Positions 8,880 to 17,232 of a DNA stretch of 32,701 bases are shown here, in pieces. Position numbers and translations under genes: made by a program. The DNA comes from JAJTHY01 sp964458795 (GTDB lineage: Bacteria > Pseudomonadota > Alphaproteobacteria > Rickettsiales > Midichloriaceae). The stretch lies in the NCBI GenBank assembly GCA_964458795.1, contig CAYWJW010000013.1, positions 1 to 32,701 on the forward strand. The letters are read 5' to 3'. The stretch's first letter is position 1; each line of letters begins with the position of its first letter. The notes under the pieces are model-generated. The model was given only the letters and a program-made list of their open reading frames with translations, was not told the origin of the DNA and searched no databases.

Positions 8880-10616
8880 TCAGTTCAACTTTTTATTAAG
8901 GTCAACAACTACAGGGCGTGAACCCTGATTCATTTTTTGCATTACTTCATCGCGATCTCCAAATATTGCGACAACCCCATCTTTCATTGCTAGAATCTTG
9001 TCTGCAAGGCTGAGTATCGAGGTGCGATGAGAAATTATTACGGTGGTTATTTGTGTTTCTTTGGCCCGAGAAATAGCATTAGAAAGAGCTAACTCACCAA
9101 AGCTATCTAGGTTTGCATTAGGTTCATCTAGCACTAGCAGTTTAGGATTTCCAAAGAAAGCACGAGCTAAACCAATACGCTGGCGTTGACCACCAGATAA
9201 AGTTGAGCCATCAAACCCAATCTCAGTATCATACCCTTTTGGCAATTGCAAAATCATATCATGTACACCGGCTAATTGCGCTGCACGCACTACTTCTTCT
9301 GCATCAGCTTCTTTATCCATGCGTCCAATATTTTCACGTATAGTTCCACCGAACAACTCTACGTCTTGGGGCAGATATCCTATGTATTTACCAAGCTCAT
9401 CTTTATTCCAATCTGCAAGGTTGGCATTATCAATGCGTACTGTACCTACTTGTGGTTGCCAAGCTCCCACTAAAAGTTTAGCAAGAGTGGTTTTTCCAGA
9501 ACCGCTTGGTCCTACAATTGCTAGAACCTCACCAGGTTCTATGCCGAAGCTTACACCTTTTACAATATGTTTATTGGTGTTTGGTGGGGTATAAAATACG
9601 TTATCAGCATCTAATTTACCTTTTGGCTCAGGAAGAGACATGCGTACTTCCTCTGAATAGTATTTGTCTATAGTATCATTGAGACGATTATATGACTGTC
9701 TGCAGGTAAGAAAACCTTTCCATGACGTAATTGCTTGTTCAAATGGAGCAAGCGCACGACCGGAAATCGAAGAACATGCTATAATGGCGCCTACTGACAT
9801 TTCACCTTTAAGTACTAAATATGCACCTAAACCAGTAACGAGAATTTGCAATATTAGTCTGATAAACTTAGTAAGCTCAGATAGAATATTCTGCCTGCCA
9901 CTAACCAAGTTTTGCGCCGTTTGTACTTTATTATTTATGACCTGCCATGTATTATCTATCTGCGGCAATAGACCCATAACTGATACAACTTCAGCGTTTC
10001 GGGTTGCTTGATCAACTTGTCGCATGCTGGAAATGAAATATTCATTTGAAGAGTCATGCAGTGGCTTTGTAAGTTTGTCAGATAAAATTGCAAACATCAG
10101 TAGGAGTGCGCCTCCAAGCACTGTCATTATACCCATGTAGAAATGAATCATGAACAATACTGCTACAAAAATTATTGCCCAAGGAATATCCAAAATGGAA
10201 ATTAGAGATGGGCTCGTTAAGAAAGTTTTGATGGACTGTAAATCTCTTAACTGTTGGCTTCCTCCACTGCCTCTGGCAACCAAGGCAGTTTTGATCGCAT
10301 TGGCAAACAATTTGGAGGATAGCTCTTTTTCAAACCAACTACCCATTTTATTCATAGCAAAACTGCGGGCTACTTGAATTAGTGATAACAAGAGAAGAGC
10401 AAATGAAATCACAAGTGTTAACAGCAGCAAGGTATCGGTATTTGCGCTAGATATAACACGATCTAAAACCTGCATTGAATAAAGCGGGGTTGCCAACATT
10501 AGAATATTTACTAAACATCCGAAAATGAGAGCATACTTAAACATAATCCTACACGTAAGCAAGACCTCCTTAAGCGGATTATATTTAGTTGATTTGTTAA
10601 TAGCTGCAGTTTTCAT
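8880..10616 (-). CDS. Type I secretion ABC exporter, PrtD-like
   Basis: A 578-residue half-transporter with fused membrane and ATPase domains, probably exporting a protein directly to the outside. Hydrophobic segments at about 25-45, 62-82, 140-180 and 253-285 form the membrane domain. The ATPase has Walker A GPSGSGKTT (369-377), the Q-loop in LPQDVELFGG, the signature LSGGQRQR (473-480) and Walker B LLVLDEPNANLD (493-504). It lacks an N-terminal C39-type peptidase domain, which fits the PrtD/AprD subgroup. The next gene encodes the matching HlyD adaptor. The gene starts after a 358-bp intergenic stretch that contains a long palindrome. Confidence 0.94.
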   Translation of the reverse strand: MKTAAINKSTKYNPLKEVLLTCRIMFKYALIFGCLVNILMLATPLYSMQVLDRVISSANTDTLLLLTLVISFALLLLSLIQVARSFAMNKMGSWFEKELSSKLFANAIKTALVARGSGGSQQLRDLQSIKTFLTSPSLISILDIPWAIIFVAVLFMIHFYMGIMTVLGGALLLMFAILSDKLTKPLHDSSNEYFISSMRQVDQATRNAEVVSVMGLLPQIDNTWQVINNKVQTAQNLVSGRQNILSELTKFIRLILQILVTGLGAYLVLKGEMSVGAIIACSSISGRALAPFEQAITSWKGFLTCRQSYNRLNDTIDKYYSEEVRMSLPEPKGKLDADNVFYTPPNTNKHIVKGVSFGIEPGEVLAIVGPSGSGKTTLAKLLVGAWQPQVGTVRIDNANLADWNKDELGKYIGYLPQDVELFGGTIRENIGRMDKEADAEEVVRAAQLAGVHDMILQLPKGYDTEIGFDGSTLSGGQRQRIGLARAFFGNPKLLVLDEPNANLDSFGELALSNAISRAKETQITTVIISHRTSILSLADKILAMKDGVVAIFGDRDEVMQKMNQGSRPVVVDLNKKLN

Positions 10617-10974
10617 GTCTTATATTTCATCTCTCCACAATTTTACAATATAGTGCACATATTAATAAATGGTTAATGCTAAACTTCTTAAGCTTAAAAA
10701 ATTGGCTTAATTATTTTGCCGCTCATATTTGTGTAGTATAAGCGCATGATCCAAAGACTCCTAGCTCTTTTTCAAGATTGCTGCCATTAGCATTCATTTA
10801 TTAACAATATAATACCAAGACCCACAAATAATTAAGTGAATGCGCCTCATCTTTTGATTTTTTTAGTCGTCGCGGAACACCTAAAATATGTACAATATTA
10901 TAGGTGTTCCGCGACTTCCCAAAAAACCAAAATCTATCTCGCATTCCCTTAATTATTTATGAGTCTTGGTATAA
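10617..10974. other. 358-bp intergenic region between argD and the ABC exporter
   Basis: No open frame of note. The part nearest the exporter (10617-10811) is A/T-rich and must hold the promoter of the exporter gene if that gene is not read through from argD; I cannot single out a convincing promoter. The remainder is the long palindrome described separately. Confidence 0.6.
10812..10972. repeat. 161-bp imperfect palindromic element
   Basis: The two arms, about 80 bases each, are inverted copies. The outer ends read ATACCAAGAC on the left and its inverted form GTCTTGGTAT on the right. Both arms continue AAATAATTAAG, then GAATGCG, then a T-rich stretch. The inner part is a perfect 15-bp stem, GTCGCGGAACACCTA against TAGGTGTTCCGCGAC, closing on an A/T-rich tip around position 10892. 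The element ends 3 bp from the argD stop codon. Its size and hairpin shape resemble Rickettsia palindromic elements or a MITE, but the sequence is not one I recognise. It may also act as an RNA hairpin at the argD 3' end. Confidence 0.85.
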
Positions 10975-12219
10975 TTATTCTAGTCCAAGTTTATTCTTAA
11001 TATTATTTACAACGTTATGTATCTTACCTATTAAAGTGGTGCCAGGGCGACTAAGCTTTTTCATTGCTTTATCTAGCTTATCAAAGGCTTCATCGCAGTG
11101 AGCTTGGTTTATAATTAGTGGTGGCGTTATTCGTAAAACATTGCCAGAAGCCGACATTGATAAGATATATTCCTCAACGCACACCTTGCTTGCTATTTCA
11201 GCATCATACATGTCTTTCAGATGTATGCCTAGCATCAGTCCCTTACCCGTTATACGCTCAATAATAGTTGGATGTTTCTCAGCTAATTCCTCCAGCCGGC
11301 TCCGTAGATATACTGATATTTTCTTTATATTGTCAAGAAAGCCGGGTTCTAACATTATATCCAAAACTGTGCTCCCAACCGCGACGGCTAAAGGGTTGCC
11401 GCCGAAAGTTGAGCCATGGCTGCCAACAAACATACTTTTGCCAACAACTTCAGTTGTTAAGCAAGCTGATATCGGGAATCCTGAACCTAGACCTTTGCCA
11501 AGCGCAACGATATCCGGGCGCACGCCATACATTTCATGTGCAAACATATACCCGGTACGACCCATTCCACACTGGACTTCGTCCAGCATGAGTAGCATAT
11601 CATGCTGGTCACAAAGCGCGCGTAAGGCTTGCATAAACTCTTCGGTGCATTCTCTCATACCACCTTCGCCCTGAATTGGCTCTATCATAATGCCAGCAGT
11701 ATCCGGTGTTATTGCAGCTTTGACGGCGTCTAAATCATGCCAGGGTACTTGATCAAAGCCATCTAAAGCAGGCTCAAAACCCTTTAATTTATCTTCACCA
11801 GCTGCGCTAATGCACGCCAGAGTGCGGCCATGAAATGCCCCTTTAAAGGTTATAAATCTATATTTATTTAGCTTACCTTTAGCATTAAAATAACGTCGCC
11901 CCATTTTTATCATGCATTCAACAGCTTCAGCTCCAGAATTGGCTATGAATACGGTATCAGCAAATGATATTTCTGTTATGCGTTTGCAGTACTCTGTAAG
12001 CCCTGCAACCTTATATTTGTTAGAAGTATGCCATAGCTTGTGAGCCTGGCAAGTAAGAGCTTCTACCATTCTTGGGTGACAATGACCTAAGGAAACAGCA
12101 GCATACCCGGATGAGAAATCCAGGTATTTATTGCTTTTGGTATCAAACAGATATACCCCAAGACCATGGCTGAAATCTATGTCAACACGTTCGTAAACTG
12201 GTAATAATGCTGGAATCAT
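10975..12219 (-). CDS. argD: Acetylornithine / succinyl-diaminopimelate aminotransferase
   Basis: A PLP-dependent class III aminotransferase of 414 residues. It shows GYAAVSLGHCHP near the N-terminus, the phosphate-binding NSGAEAVE, the cofactor aspartate in LLMLDEVQCGMGRTG and the Schiff-base lysine in VALGKGLGSGFPI. ArgD enzymes often double as DapC, the N-succinyl-diaminopimelate aminotransferase. The neighbour dapE, 5 bp upstream in the same operon, supplies the following step, so the DapC role in lysine/peptidoglycan precursor synthesis is the likelier one here. The C-terminus extends about 25 residues (PGTTLIGKIHNVVNNIKNK) past the usual end and stops right at the border of the palindromic element. 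Confidence 0.88.
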   Translation of the reverse strand: MIPALLPVYERVDIDFSHGLGVYLFDTKSNKYLDFSSGYAAVSLGHCHPRMVEALTCQAHKLWHTSNKYKVAGLTEYCKRITEISFADTVFIANSGAEAVECMIKMGRRYFNAKGKLNKYRFITFKGAFHGRTLACISAAGEDKLKGFEPALDGFDQVPWHDLDAVKAAITPDTAGIMIEPIQGEGGMRECTEEFMQALRALCDQHDMLLMLDEVQCGMGRTGYMFAHEMYGVRPDIVALGKGLGSGFPISACLTTEVVGKSMFVGSHGSTFGGNPLAVAVGSTVLDIMLEPGFLDNIKKISVYLRSRLEELAEKHPTIIERITGKGLMLGIHLKDMYDAEIASKVCVEEYILSMSASGNVLRITPPLIINQAHCDEAFDKLDKAMKKLSRPGTTLIGKIHNVVNNIKNKLGLE

Positions 12220-12224
12220 ATCGG

Positions 12225-13361
12225 TTAATCAAATGTTAAATATTCTAATATTAAATTATAGTAGATATCTTGCAGTTTGGCTAGATCTTCAACTAAAATA
12301 TACTCATCAATCTTATGGGCAGTTGTGTTTTGCAATCCAAACTCAGCCACTTCGCAGTACTCATGAATGAATCTTGCATCAGATGTGCCGCCTGAAGTAC
12401 TAAATTTTGACTTAATTCCAGTTACTGTGAGCACGGCTTTTGCAAGTTTATTAGCTAGTTCTTTAGGCTGACTTATAAAAGCTCGCGCAGATTCGTTGGG
12501 AAAAAGTCTATAGCTCCCAGCATGATTTTTGCAAACATCTTCAATAAGCTTTGTTAACTTTGCTTCATTTTGCTCATTATTGTAGCGTATATTAAAGAGA
12601 GCGCCAGCTTTTGAAGGGATTATATTTGTAACTTTATTGCCAACATCAACGCTTATTATTTCTAAGTTACTGGCTTGAAAATGACTATTGCCAGAATCAA
12701 GTTTAATATTTTTTAAAGCATATAAAATTTCTACAAGGTTATTTATTGGATTTCTAGCTAGATCCGGATAGGCTACATGCCCTTGTACTCCTTCTACTTC
12801 AAGCTTATAGGTTATGCTGCCACGACGGCCAATTTTAATAGTATCGCCTAGTACTAATTCACAAGTTGGTTCTCCAACTAAGCATGCATCAATATGTATA
12901 TTATTATCTTTAAGGTGTTGTAGAACTTTGACTGTGCCATTTGTAGCAACCCCTTCTTCATCTCCAGTGAGGATTAAACTTATTGTCCCATTTATCTTGC
13001 CTTTCTCTATAGTTTGCAAGGAAGCGGAAATCCATGCTGCTACCGCAGCCTTCATATCAGAGGCGCCTCGACCAAAAAGCTTTCCATCTTCGATTATGCC
13101 ACTGAATGGATCGTGCCTCCAAGCTTTGATATCACCTGGAGGTACTACATCGAGATGGCCTGCAAAACATATATTAGGTCCATCTTTGCCATATTGAGCA
13201 TATAGATTTTTAACTTTATCTACTCCTTCGCCAAATTCTAGAATTAAGCATTGAAAGCCGACGCCCTCAAGCAGCTCTACTACATAATCAAAGATCCCAT
13301 GGTCTCCAGGTGTAATAGATGGATATGATATCAACTTCTGTGCTAGACTTATACTTCTCAT
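12225..13361 (-). CDS. dapE: Succinyl-diaminopimelate desuccinylase
   Basis: A 378-residue M20-family metallohydrolase that releases succinate from N-succinyl-L,L-diaminopimelate. The metal-site motifs are in order: FAGHLDVVPPGD (His), GRGASDMKAAVAAW (bridging Asp), TGDEEG (catalytic Glu and metal Glu) and GGTSDARFIHEY near the C-terminus. The dimerisation domain with GRRGSITYKLEVEGVQGHVAYP lies in the middle. Length is typical for DapE. The stop is 5 bp before the argD start. Upstream, a 94-bp gap to glyQ holds a dispersed repeat. Confidence 0.95.
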   Translation of the reverse strand: MRSISLAQKLISYPSITPGDHGIFDYVVELLEGVGFQCLILEFGEGVDKVKNLYAQYGKDGPNICFAGHLDVVPPGDIKAWRHDPFSGIIEDGKLFGRGASDMKAAVAAWISASLQTIEKGKINGTISLILTGDEEGVATNGTVKVLQHLKDNNIHIDACLVGEPTCELVLGDTIKIGRRGSITYKLEVEGVQGHVAYPDLARNPINNLVEILYALKNIKLDSGNSHFQASNLEIISVDVGNKVTNIIPSKAGALFNIRYNNEQNEAKLTKLIEDVCKNHAGSYRLFPNESARAFISQPKELANKLAKAVLTVTGIKSKFSTSGGTSDARFIHEYCEVAEFGLQNTTAHKIDEYILVEDLAKLQDIYYNLILEYLTFD

Positions 13362-13377
13362 AACTTTAATTTTCCTA

Positions 13378-13453
13378 CACTTTTCTTATCTTATATTTAT
13401 TAATATACCACATCGGAAAAAGGTTATGGAAGCCCTCCTGCAAAATATTTTGA
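13378..13453 (+). repeat. Dispersed intergenic repeat, copy between dapE and glyQ
   Basis: The segment from CACTTTTCTTATCTTATAT through GGTTATGGAAGCCCTCC to AAAATATTTT matches 24764-24838 over its whole length, by eye about two thirds identical, and its right half matches 4864-4897 in the opposite orientation. Both full copies end within a few bases of a minus-strand stop codon, here glyQ. Confidence 0.55.
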
Positions 13454-13455
13454 TG

Positions 13456-14304
13456 TCAGGCATTAGGCTGTGCAACCCATAGTTCGCAACAACGACGAGA
13501 CATATGCCGAACTCTGCTAATATAAGACGTGCGTTCAGTAACGCTGATCACTCCTCTGGCTTCCATAAGATTAAAAGCGTGACCTGCTTTTAAACATTGG
13601 TCAAACGCTGGCTGTGCAAGCCCTGCATCTGCAAGCTGCGCGCTTTCCTGCTCATATATATCAAATAAGATTTTTAAACTGTCGGTATTGGCATGCTCAA
13701 AGTTGTATTTACAGTACTCAATTTCACTGCGTTTGAATACATCAGCATAAGTCACGCCTCTATCATTCCATTTTAGATCCCATACGCTTTTCACCCCTTG
13801 AATGAACATTGCTAGACGTTCAAGTCCATAAGTTAATTCTCCCGGAATTAACTTAATTTCCATGCCACCAATGTGTTGCATATAAGTGAACTGTAATACT
13901 TCCATTCCATCGCACCAAACTTCCCAGCCAAGACCTGAGGCACCTAGAGTAGGATTCTCCCAGTCATCTTCTACAAATCTGAAATCATGCTTATCCGGGT
14001 GTAGCCCAAGTCTTGCAAAGCTCTCTAGACATAATTCTTGAATATTGTCCGGAGATGGCTTGAGCAGCACCTGCATTTGATAGTAATGCTGCATTCTATT
14101 TGGATTCTCAGCATACCTGCCATCAGTTGGGCGGCGGCAGGGTTGCACATAAACTATATTCCATGGCTTTTCTTCCAACGCTCGCAAACTGGTTGCCGGA
14201 TGAGAAGTCCCTGCCCCAACTTCGATATCATATGGTTGTAATAGGAGACAGCCTTTCTCAGTCCAAAATTTCTGCAAGGTAAAGATTAAATCTTGAAAAT
14301 ACAT
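13456..14304 (-). CDS. glyQ: Glycyl-tRNA synthetase alpha subunit
   Basis: Catalytic subunit of the bacterial alpha2beta2 glycyl-tRNA synthetase. The 282-residue length is normal. The start MYFQDLIFTLQKFWTEKGC and the block LQPYDIEVGAGTSHPATSLR (about 22-41) are family-specific. VQPCRRPTDGRYAENPNR and the ending VRHMSRRCCELWVAQ are also present. glyS, which usually follows glyQ, is not here: dapE lies downstream. The beta subunit must be encoded elsewhere. The gene starts 14 bp after a small DUF2798 gene. Confidence 0.97.
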   Translation of the reverse strand: MYFQDLIFTLQKFWTEKGCLLLQPYDIEVGAGTSHPATSLRALEEKPWNIVYVQPCRRPTDGRYAENPNRMQHYYQMQVLLKPSPDNIQELCLESFARLGLHPDKHDFRFVEDDWENPTLGASGLGWEVWCDGMEVLQFTYMQHIGGMEIKLIPGELTYGLERLAMFIQGVKSVWDLKWNDRGVTYADVFKRSEIEYCKYNFEHANTDSLKILFDIYEQESAQLADAGLAQPAFDQCLKAGHAFNLMEARGVISVTERTSYISRVRHMSRRCCELWVAQPNA

Positions 14305-14318
14305 TTTATACTCATTCT

Positions 14319-14561
14319 TTATTTATCAGCGCTATGTTCAACTATAAACAATTTCTTCATAAGCTTATCTACAGCAAACACTAAGCAAACAGCAGCTGGA
14401 AAAGCAATTGTAGCGCTTATTAAAAAGTTTTTAGCCCATACATCAAGAAAGTTCTGAGGTCCAAAGTGTATTATATGCATCCACAATGACACAATAAATG
14501 ACATGCCAGTGCTGACAAAAAGATTAAATAGAAGTTTGTAGTATATTGGCTTTATCCGCAT
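14319..14561 (-). CDS. Small two-helix membrane protein, DUF2798
   Basis: An 80-residue protein with two hydrophobic helices (about 10-30 and 46-68) separated by a short polar stretch containing a conserved-looking Trp (LDVWAKNFL). The pattern of MSFIVSLWMHIIHFG followed by AFPAAVCLVFAVDKLMKKL fits DUF2798. Function is unknown. It is 14 bp upstream of glyQ and probably leads that operon. Confidence 0.75.
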   Translation of the reverse strand: MRIKPIYYKLLFNLFVSTGMSFIVSLWMHIIHFGPQNFLDVWAKNFLISATIAFPAAVCLVFAVDKLMKKLFIVEHSADK

Positions 14562-14668
14562 GCTTGCCTCTTAATCAAACCATGAGGAATATAGCAAGCA
14601 GAGGGGAAAATGCAAGTAATGTTATATTGTGGGTCTTATATTGGGAATTATGCGACGAGAGACGGCTG

Positions 14669-14698
14669 AGTCACTTGGGGATACTAACCCAAGTGACT
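14669..14698. terminator. Perfect 11-bp hairpin at the end of the island
   Basis: AGTCACTTGGG and CCCAAGTGACT form a perfect stem with an 8-nt loop. It lies 18 bp after the stop of the 256-residue gene on the minus strand. No T-run follows on either strand, so it may stop transcription only weakly, or it may stabilise the mRNA end. Confidence 0.45.
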
Positions 14699-14715
14699 TG
14701 ATCAGTGTTTGGAGA

Positions 14716-15486
14716 TTACTCACCAGTATCAGTGGTATTAGTTGGTTCATCAGTATGTAGTTCTGATGCATGCTGAGTTGCTTCACTTGTTGTGGTAGTA
14801 TCTTGCGCAACATCTGTGGTGTGAGAAGGTTGAATTACAAACTTATCTATTACTGCAGCAAGGAGCTTATCAGACTCAGTACCTGTTTTTAGTGCATTTT
14901 CTATCAAAGAAACCATTTCTAGGTGGCCAGACTTTATAGAATCATTAATAATAACCCATAAAGCGGTCGCTTCAGGAAGCGGTGTATCACCTATCATAGT
15001 TACCATATCTACACGTAGTAGGGTTGCTCCATGTTGAGTTAGAAGAGTAGTTGCCTCTTCAACGTTGTTCTCGAGTATAGCTGTCTTTAATTGTCTTGCG
15101 ACAGACTCTAAAGCATCGGGAACATGCTTCTTCCAATCATAAGTACCAGAATCAGGAGAGATAGGAATAGAGCCATTCGTTAAAGCTTGTATAGATCCGT
15201 AGTATCCTTCAGAGTGCGCTTCTGCGACTATGGCTAGCTTTGCAGATTCAGCCTCTGTTGTTACAGGATGTGCGAAGAAGGCAGTGCTTAAAGCGTGCAG
15301 GGCAGCCAGTGTTACACCATCTCCTGAATAACACCATGCATTATAGAAGCCAGAATTACCGTCTGACCCTTTTGCAACGAATATATCTATACCGTGCTCA
15401 AGGATTAGATCTGCTATTGTTTTTGTATCCTTATCAAGGATAGCTTGTTTAAATTTATTTGCATCGTTTAACATAAAAATTACCAT
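14716..15486 (-). CDS. Ankyrin-like helical protein with a Thr/acidic tail, candidate effector
   Basis: A 256-residue soluble protein without signal peptide or membrane segment. The first 220 residues look helical. Two stretches (FKQAILDKDTKTIADLILEH and LKTAILENNVEEATTLLTQHG) have the helix-turn-helix spacing of degenerate ankyrin units. The last 40 residues are rich in Thr, Ser, Asp and Glu (DTTTTSEATQHASEL) and look disordered, as in many secreted effectors. The ATG at 15474 (MLNDANKFK) is an alternative start. Upstream lies a sequence element shared with the ankyrin gene at 17.6 kb. Secretion and function are inference; no family is recognised. Confidence 0.65.
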   Translation of the reverse strand: MVIFMLNDANKFKQAILDKDTKTIADLILEHGIDIFVAKGSDGNSGFYNAWCYSGDGVTLAALHALSTAFFAHPVTTEAESAKLAIVAEAHSEGYYGSIQALTNGSIPISPDSGTYDWKKHVPDALESVARQLKTAILENNVEEATTLLTQHGATLLRVDMVTMIGDTPLPEATALWVIINDSIKSGHLEMVSLIENALKTGTESDKLLAAVIDKFVIQPSHTTDVAQDTTTTSEATQHASELHTDEPTNTTDTGE

Positions 15487-15506
15487 TGTTTATATCCGTT
15501 AGTCCT

Positions 15507-15556
15507 TAAGCATACACCAGTAATGTTACAATTTTATTAAGGTTACTAAAAAACTT
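15507..15556 (-). promoter_or_regulatory. Upstream element shared by both island genes, copy 1
   Basis: On the minus strand CTTAATAAAATTGTAACA is followed by TGGTGTAT and GCTTAAG, 20-70 bp before the start of the 256-residue gene. The same three blocks in the same order precede the ankyrin gene (17578-17631). It could be a promoter with a regulator site or a leader carried along by duplication. Confidence 0.55.
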
Positions 15557-15564
15557 TATAAATT

Positions 15565-17205
15565 TTAATGTAAGATGATAGAATCAAGAGGAACATGTAG
15601 TACTGAAGCTTCTAGGGTGCAGGGTATATGGCTATCATCACAGCTTTTGGCGAGAGATGCTAAAAGCGAAGTGTCGTTAGCATCTGTAATAATTTTAAGG
15701 TGATTTGGTGCATTACTATCCGGACTTAACTTTTGATAGGTATACTTGAGGTGCATGGCGTCATCTATCATTGCTTTACCAGTTACTGCTCCAAGCTCTT
15801 GAGCCTTATGGCTTAAGGCTTCAAGCACTGGCTTGGATAACTTGTCGGCTATAATTAGATGTTCAATTATGAACAAGATGTTGTCTTTAGAATTTAAATC
15901 AAGTTTTGTATTGCTTTGTATTAGTGCAATAAGAGCTTCCTCAGAGCTTTTGTATATGGCTAATTTTAGGGTATTATAGTTGTTTATTTGGATATCGGAG
16001 CTAGCTAAAGCTCTGTATCCGACGGTATCGATTTTCTGAACAGCGGATAAAGCTTTAATTGAAGCGATATCATTCGTTACTAAAGCAGTGACGAGCTTAT
16101 GAATGTTTTTGCCGTCTTTATTGTAACTTGCAGTGTCTTTACTTATTAGACCAAGTTCGAGTATTTGTTTTCCTAAGTCTCTTGCAGAAAGCTCCATATT
16201 ACCTGTGCTTTCTTCCCTGTGTAAAACCGGGAGTTTTAACAATATTTCCTTATACAACTCTTCTGCACTTAATGGCTTTGAGACTCCAGAATCGGGATTA
16301 AAAAATGTATAACCGGTTACGCTACCTGATGCTTGGTCTAAAATAGCTCTAATCGCCGCAACATGACCGCCTGAATATGGCGTAGATATGTACAACGCTA
16401 TAAGATGAGCATCACTTAAGCTAGAAAATGACTCTAAAAACTTTGAATAGGATTCTAAATTTAACGCTGTATTTCTCTCAACATAATAATTTGTCTGAAG
16501 AGTATTTTGATATGTATGGATTCTGGAAACAGAATTATCTGCAGGTTCTTTAAGTTTAAGATGTAACTTGTCTATGAACTTCTGATTAAGGTCATCTGAG
16601 GTGCCTTTTTGTATGTTGCGTAGGATATATCTGCCGTATTCAATTACAAAACCTTGGCATTCTCCATGGCTTTCTTCCCCGCGGCTATTTTTCAGATCAA
16701 GAGCTTTAATAAAATCATACTGAGAGAAAAATCTTTCTTCTGAGACTGCAATGAAATTAGTATTTAAGGATTGCTCAGGAGTAAGGGATTTATAAAACTT
16801 TTCTTCTATTACGCCGGTTGTACCATTTAGAGTAGCTTGTGCAAAATTTACTGCGTCATTTTTTATAATACCACCGCTGGTTCTAACCAGAGCATTATCC
16901 AAGTTAGCCTTTTCAAAAGAAGCTTTGGTATTACCTAAATCTATATCTGCGTAAACGAGCGAAATGCCTGAGAAATCAGCAAAATTGAAAGTGCTCTCTG
17001 ACAAATCTATATGTAGGTAGTCTAAGTTAGGAGCAAAACCTTTTGAGATAAGTAGCTCTTTAATATTGACATTATCGGTTTCCAACTCCTCAAGTAGGCT
17101 GCTGAAGCCATCTGAACCAATCTTTTTGATAATGGGAAATAAAGGATCGACTTTGCAGCCAAGTTTTTGTAAATGCAGAGCAGTATCATATTTGCCTTGA
17201 TGCAT
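15565..17205 (-). CDS. Large part of an interrupted ankyrin / pentapeptide / papain-like protease protein
   Basis: A 546-codon frame from the first ATG after an in-frame TAG (17233-17235); nine sense codons in the same frame precede it (QGLTPLYIA), completing an ankyrin unit. Counting from this ATG, residues about 1-60 continue the ankyrin part. Residues about 68-130 show pentapeptide-like spacing (FADFS, YADID, ANLDN, FAQAT). Residues about 175-310 contain SHGECQGFVIEYG with Cys183, YSGGHVAAI with His281 and TFFNPDSG with Asn303/Asp305. That is the order and context of the YopT/C58-type papain-like triad, with N and D swapped relative to the usual FDPN. The C-terminal third is helical and ankyrin-like. 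No ribosome site precedes this ATG, so it is probably one broken gene with 17233-17553. Confidence 0.75.
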   Translation of the reverse strand: MHQGKYDTALHLQKLGCKVDPLFPIIKKIGSDGFSSLLEELETDNVNIKELLISKGFAPNLDYLHIDLSESTFNFADFSGISLVYADIDLGNTKASFEKANLDNALVRTSGGIIKNDAVNFAQATLNGTTGVIEEKFYKSLTPEQSLNTNFIAVSEERFFSQYDFIKALDLKNSRGEESHGECQGFVIEYGRYILRNIQKGTSDDLNQKFIDKLHLKLKEPADNSVSRIHTYQNTLQTNYYVERNTALNLESYSKFLESFSSLSDAHLIALYISTPYSGGHVAAIRAILDQASGSVTGYTFFNPDSGVSKPLSAEELYKEILLKLPVLHREESTGNMELSARDLGKQILELGLISKDTASYNKDGKNIHKLVTALVTNDIASIKALSAVQKIDTVGYRALASSDIQINNYNTLKLAIYKSSEEALIALIQSNTKLDLNSKDNILFIIEHLIIADKLSKPVLEALSHKAQELGAVTGKAMIDDAMHLKYTYQKLSPDSNAPNHLKIITDANDTSLLASLAKSCDDSHIPCTLEASVLHVPLDSIILH

Positions 17206-17232
17206 AGCTATATATAGCGGGGTAAGACCTTG

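Noticed and set aside
11141..11674. 177-codon plus-strand open frame inside argD
   Set aside because: It is antisense to well-supported argD motifs, and its composition and Pro/Ser-rich translation look like a mirror frame.
15507..15556. PmrA-type regulator box as in Legionella effector genes
   Set aside because: Only one CTTAAT half-site is present, without the second at the required spacing.
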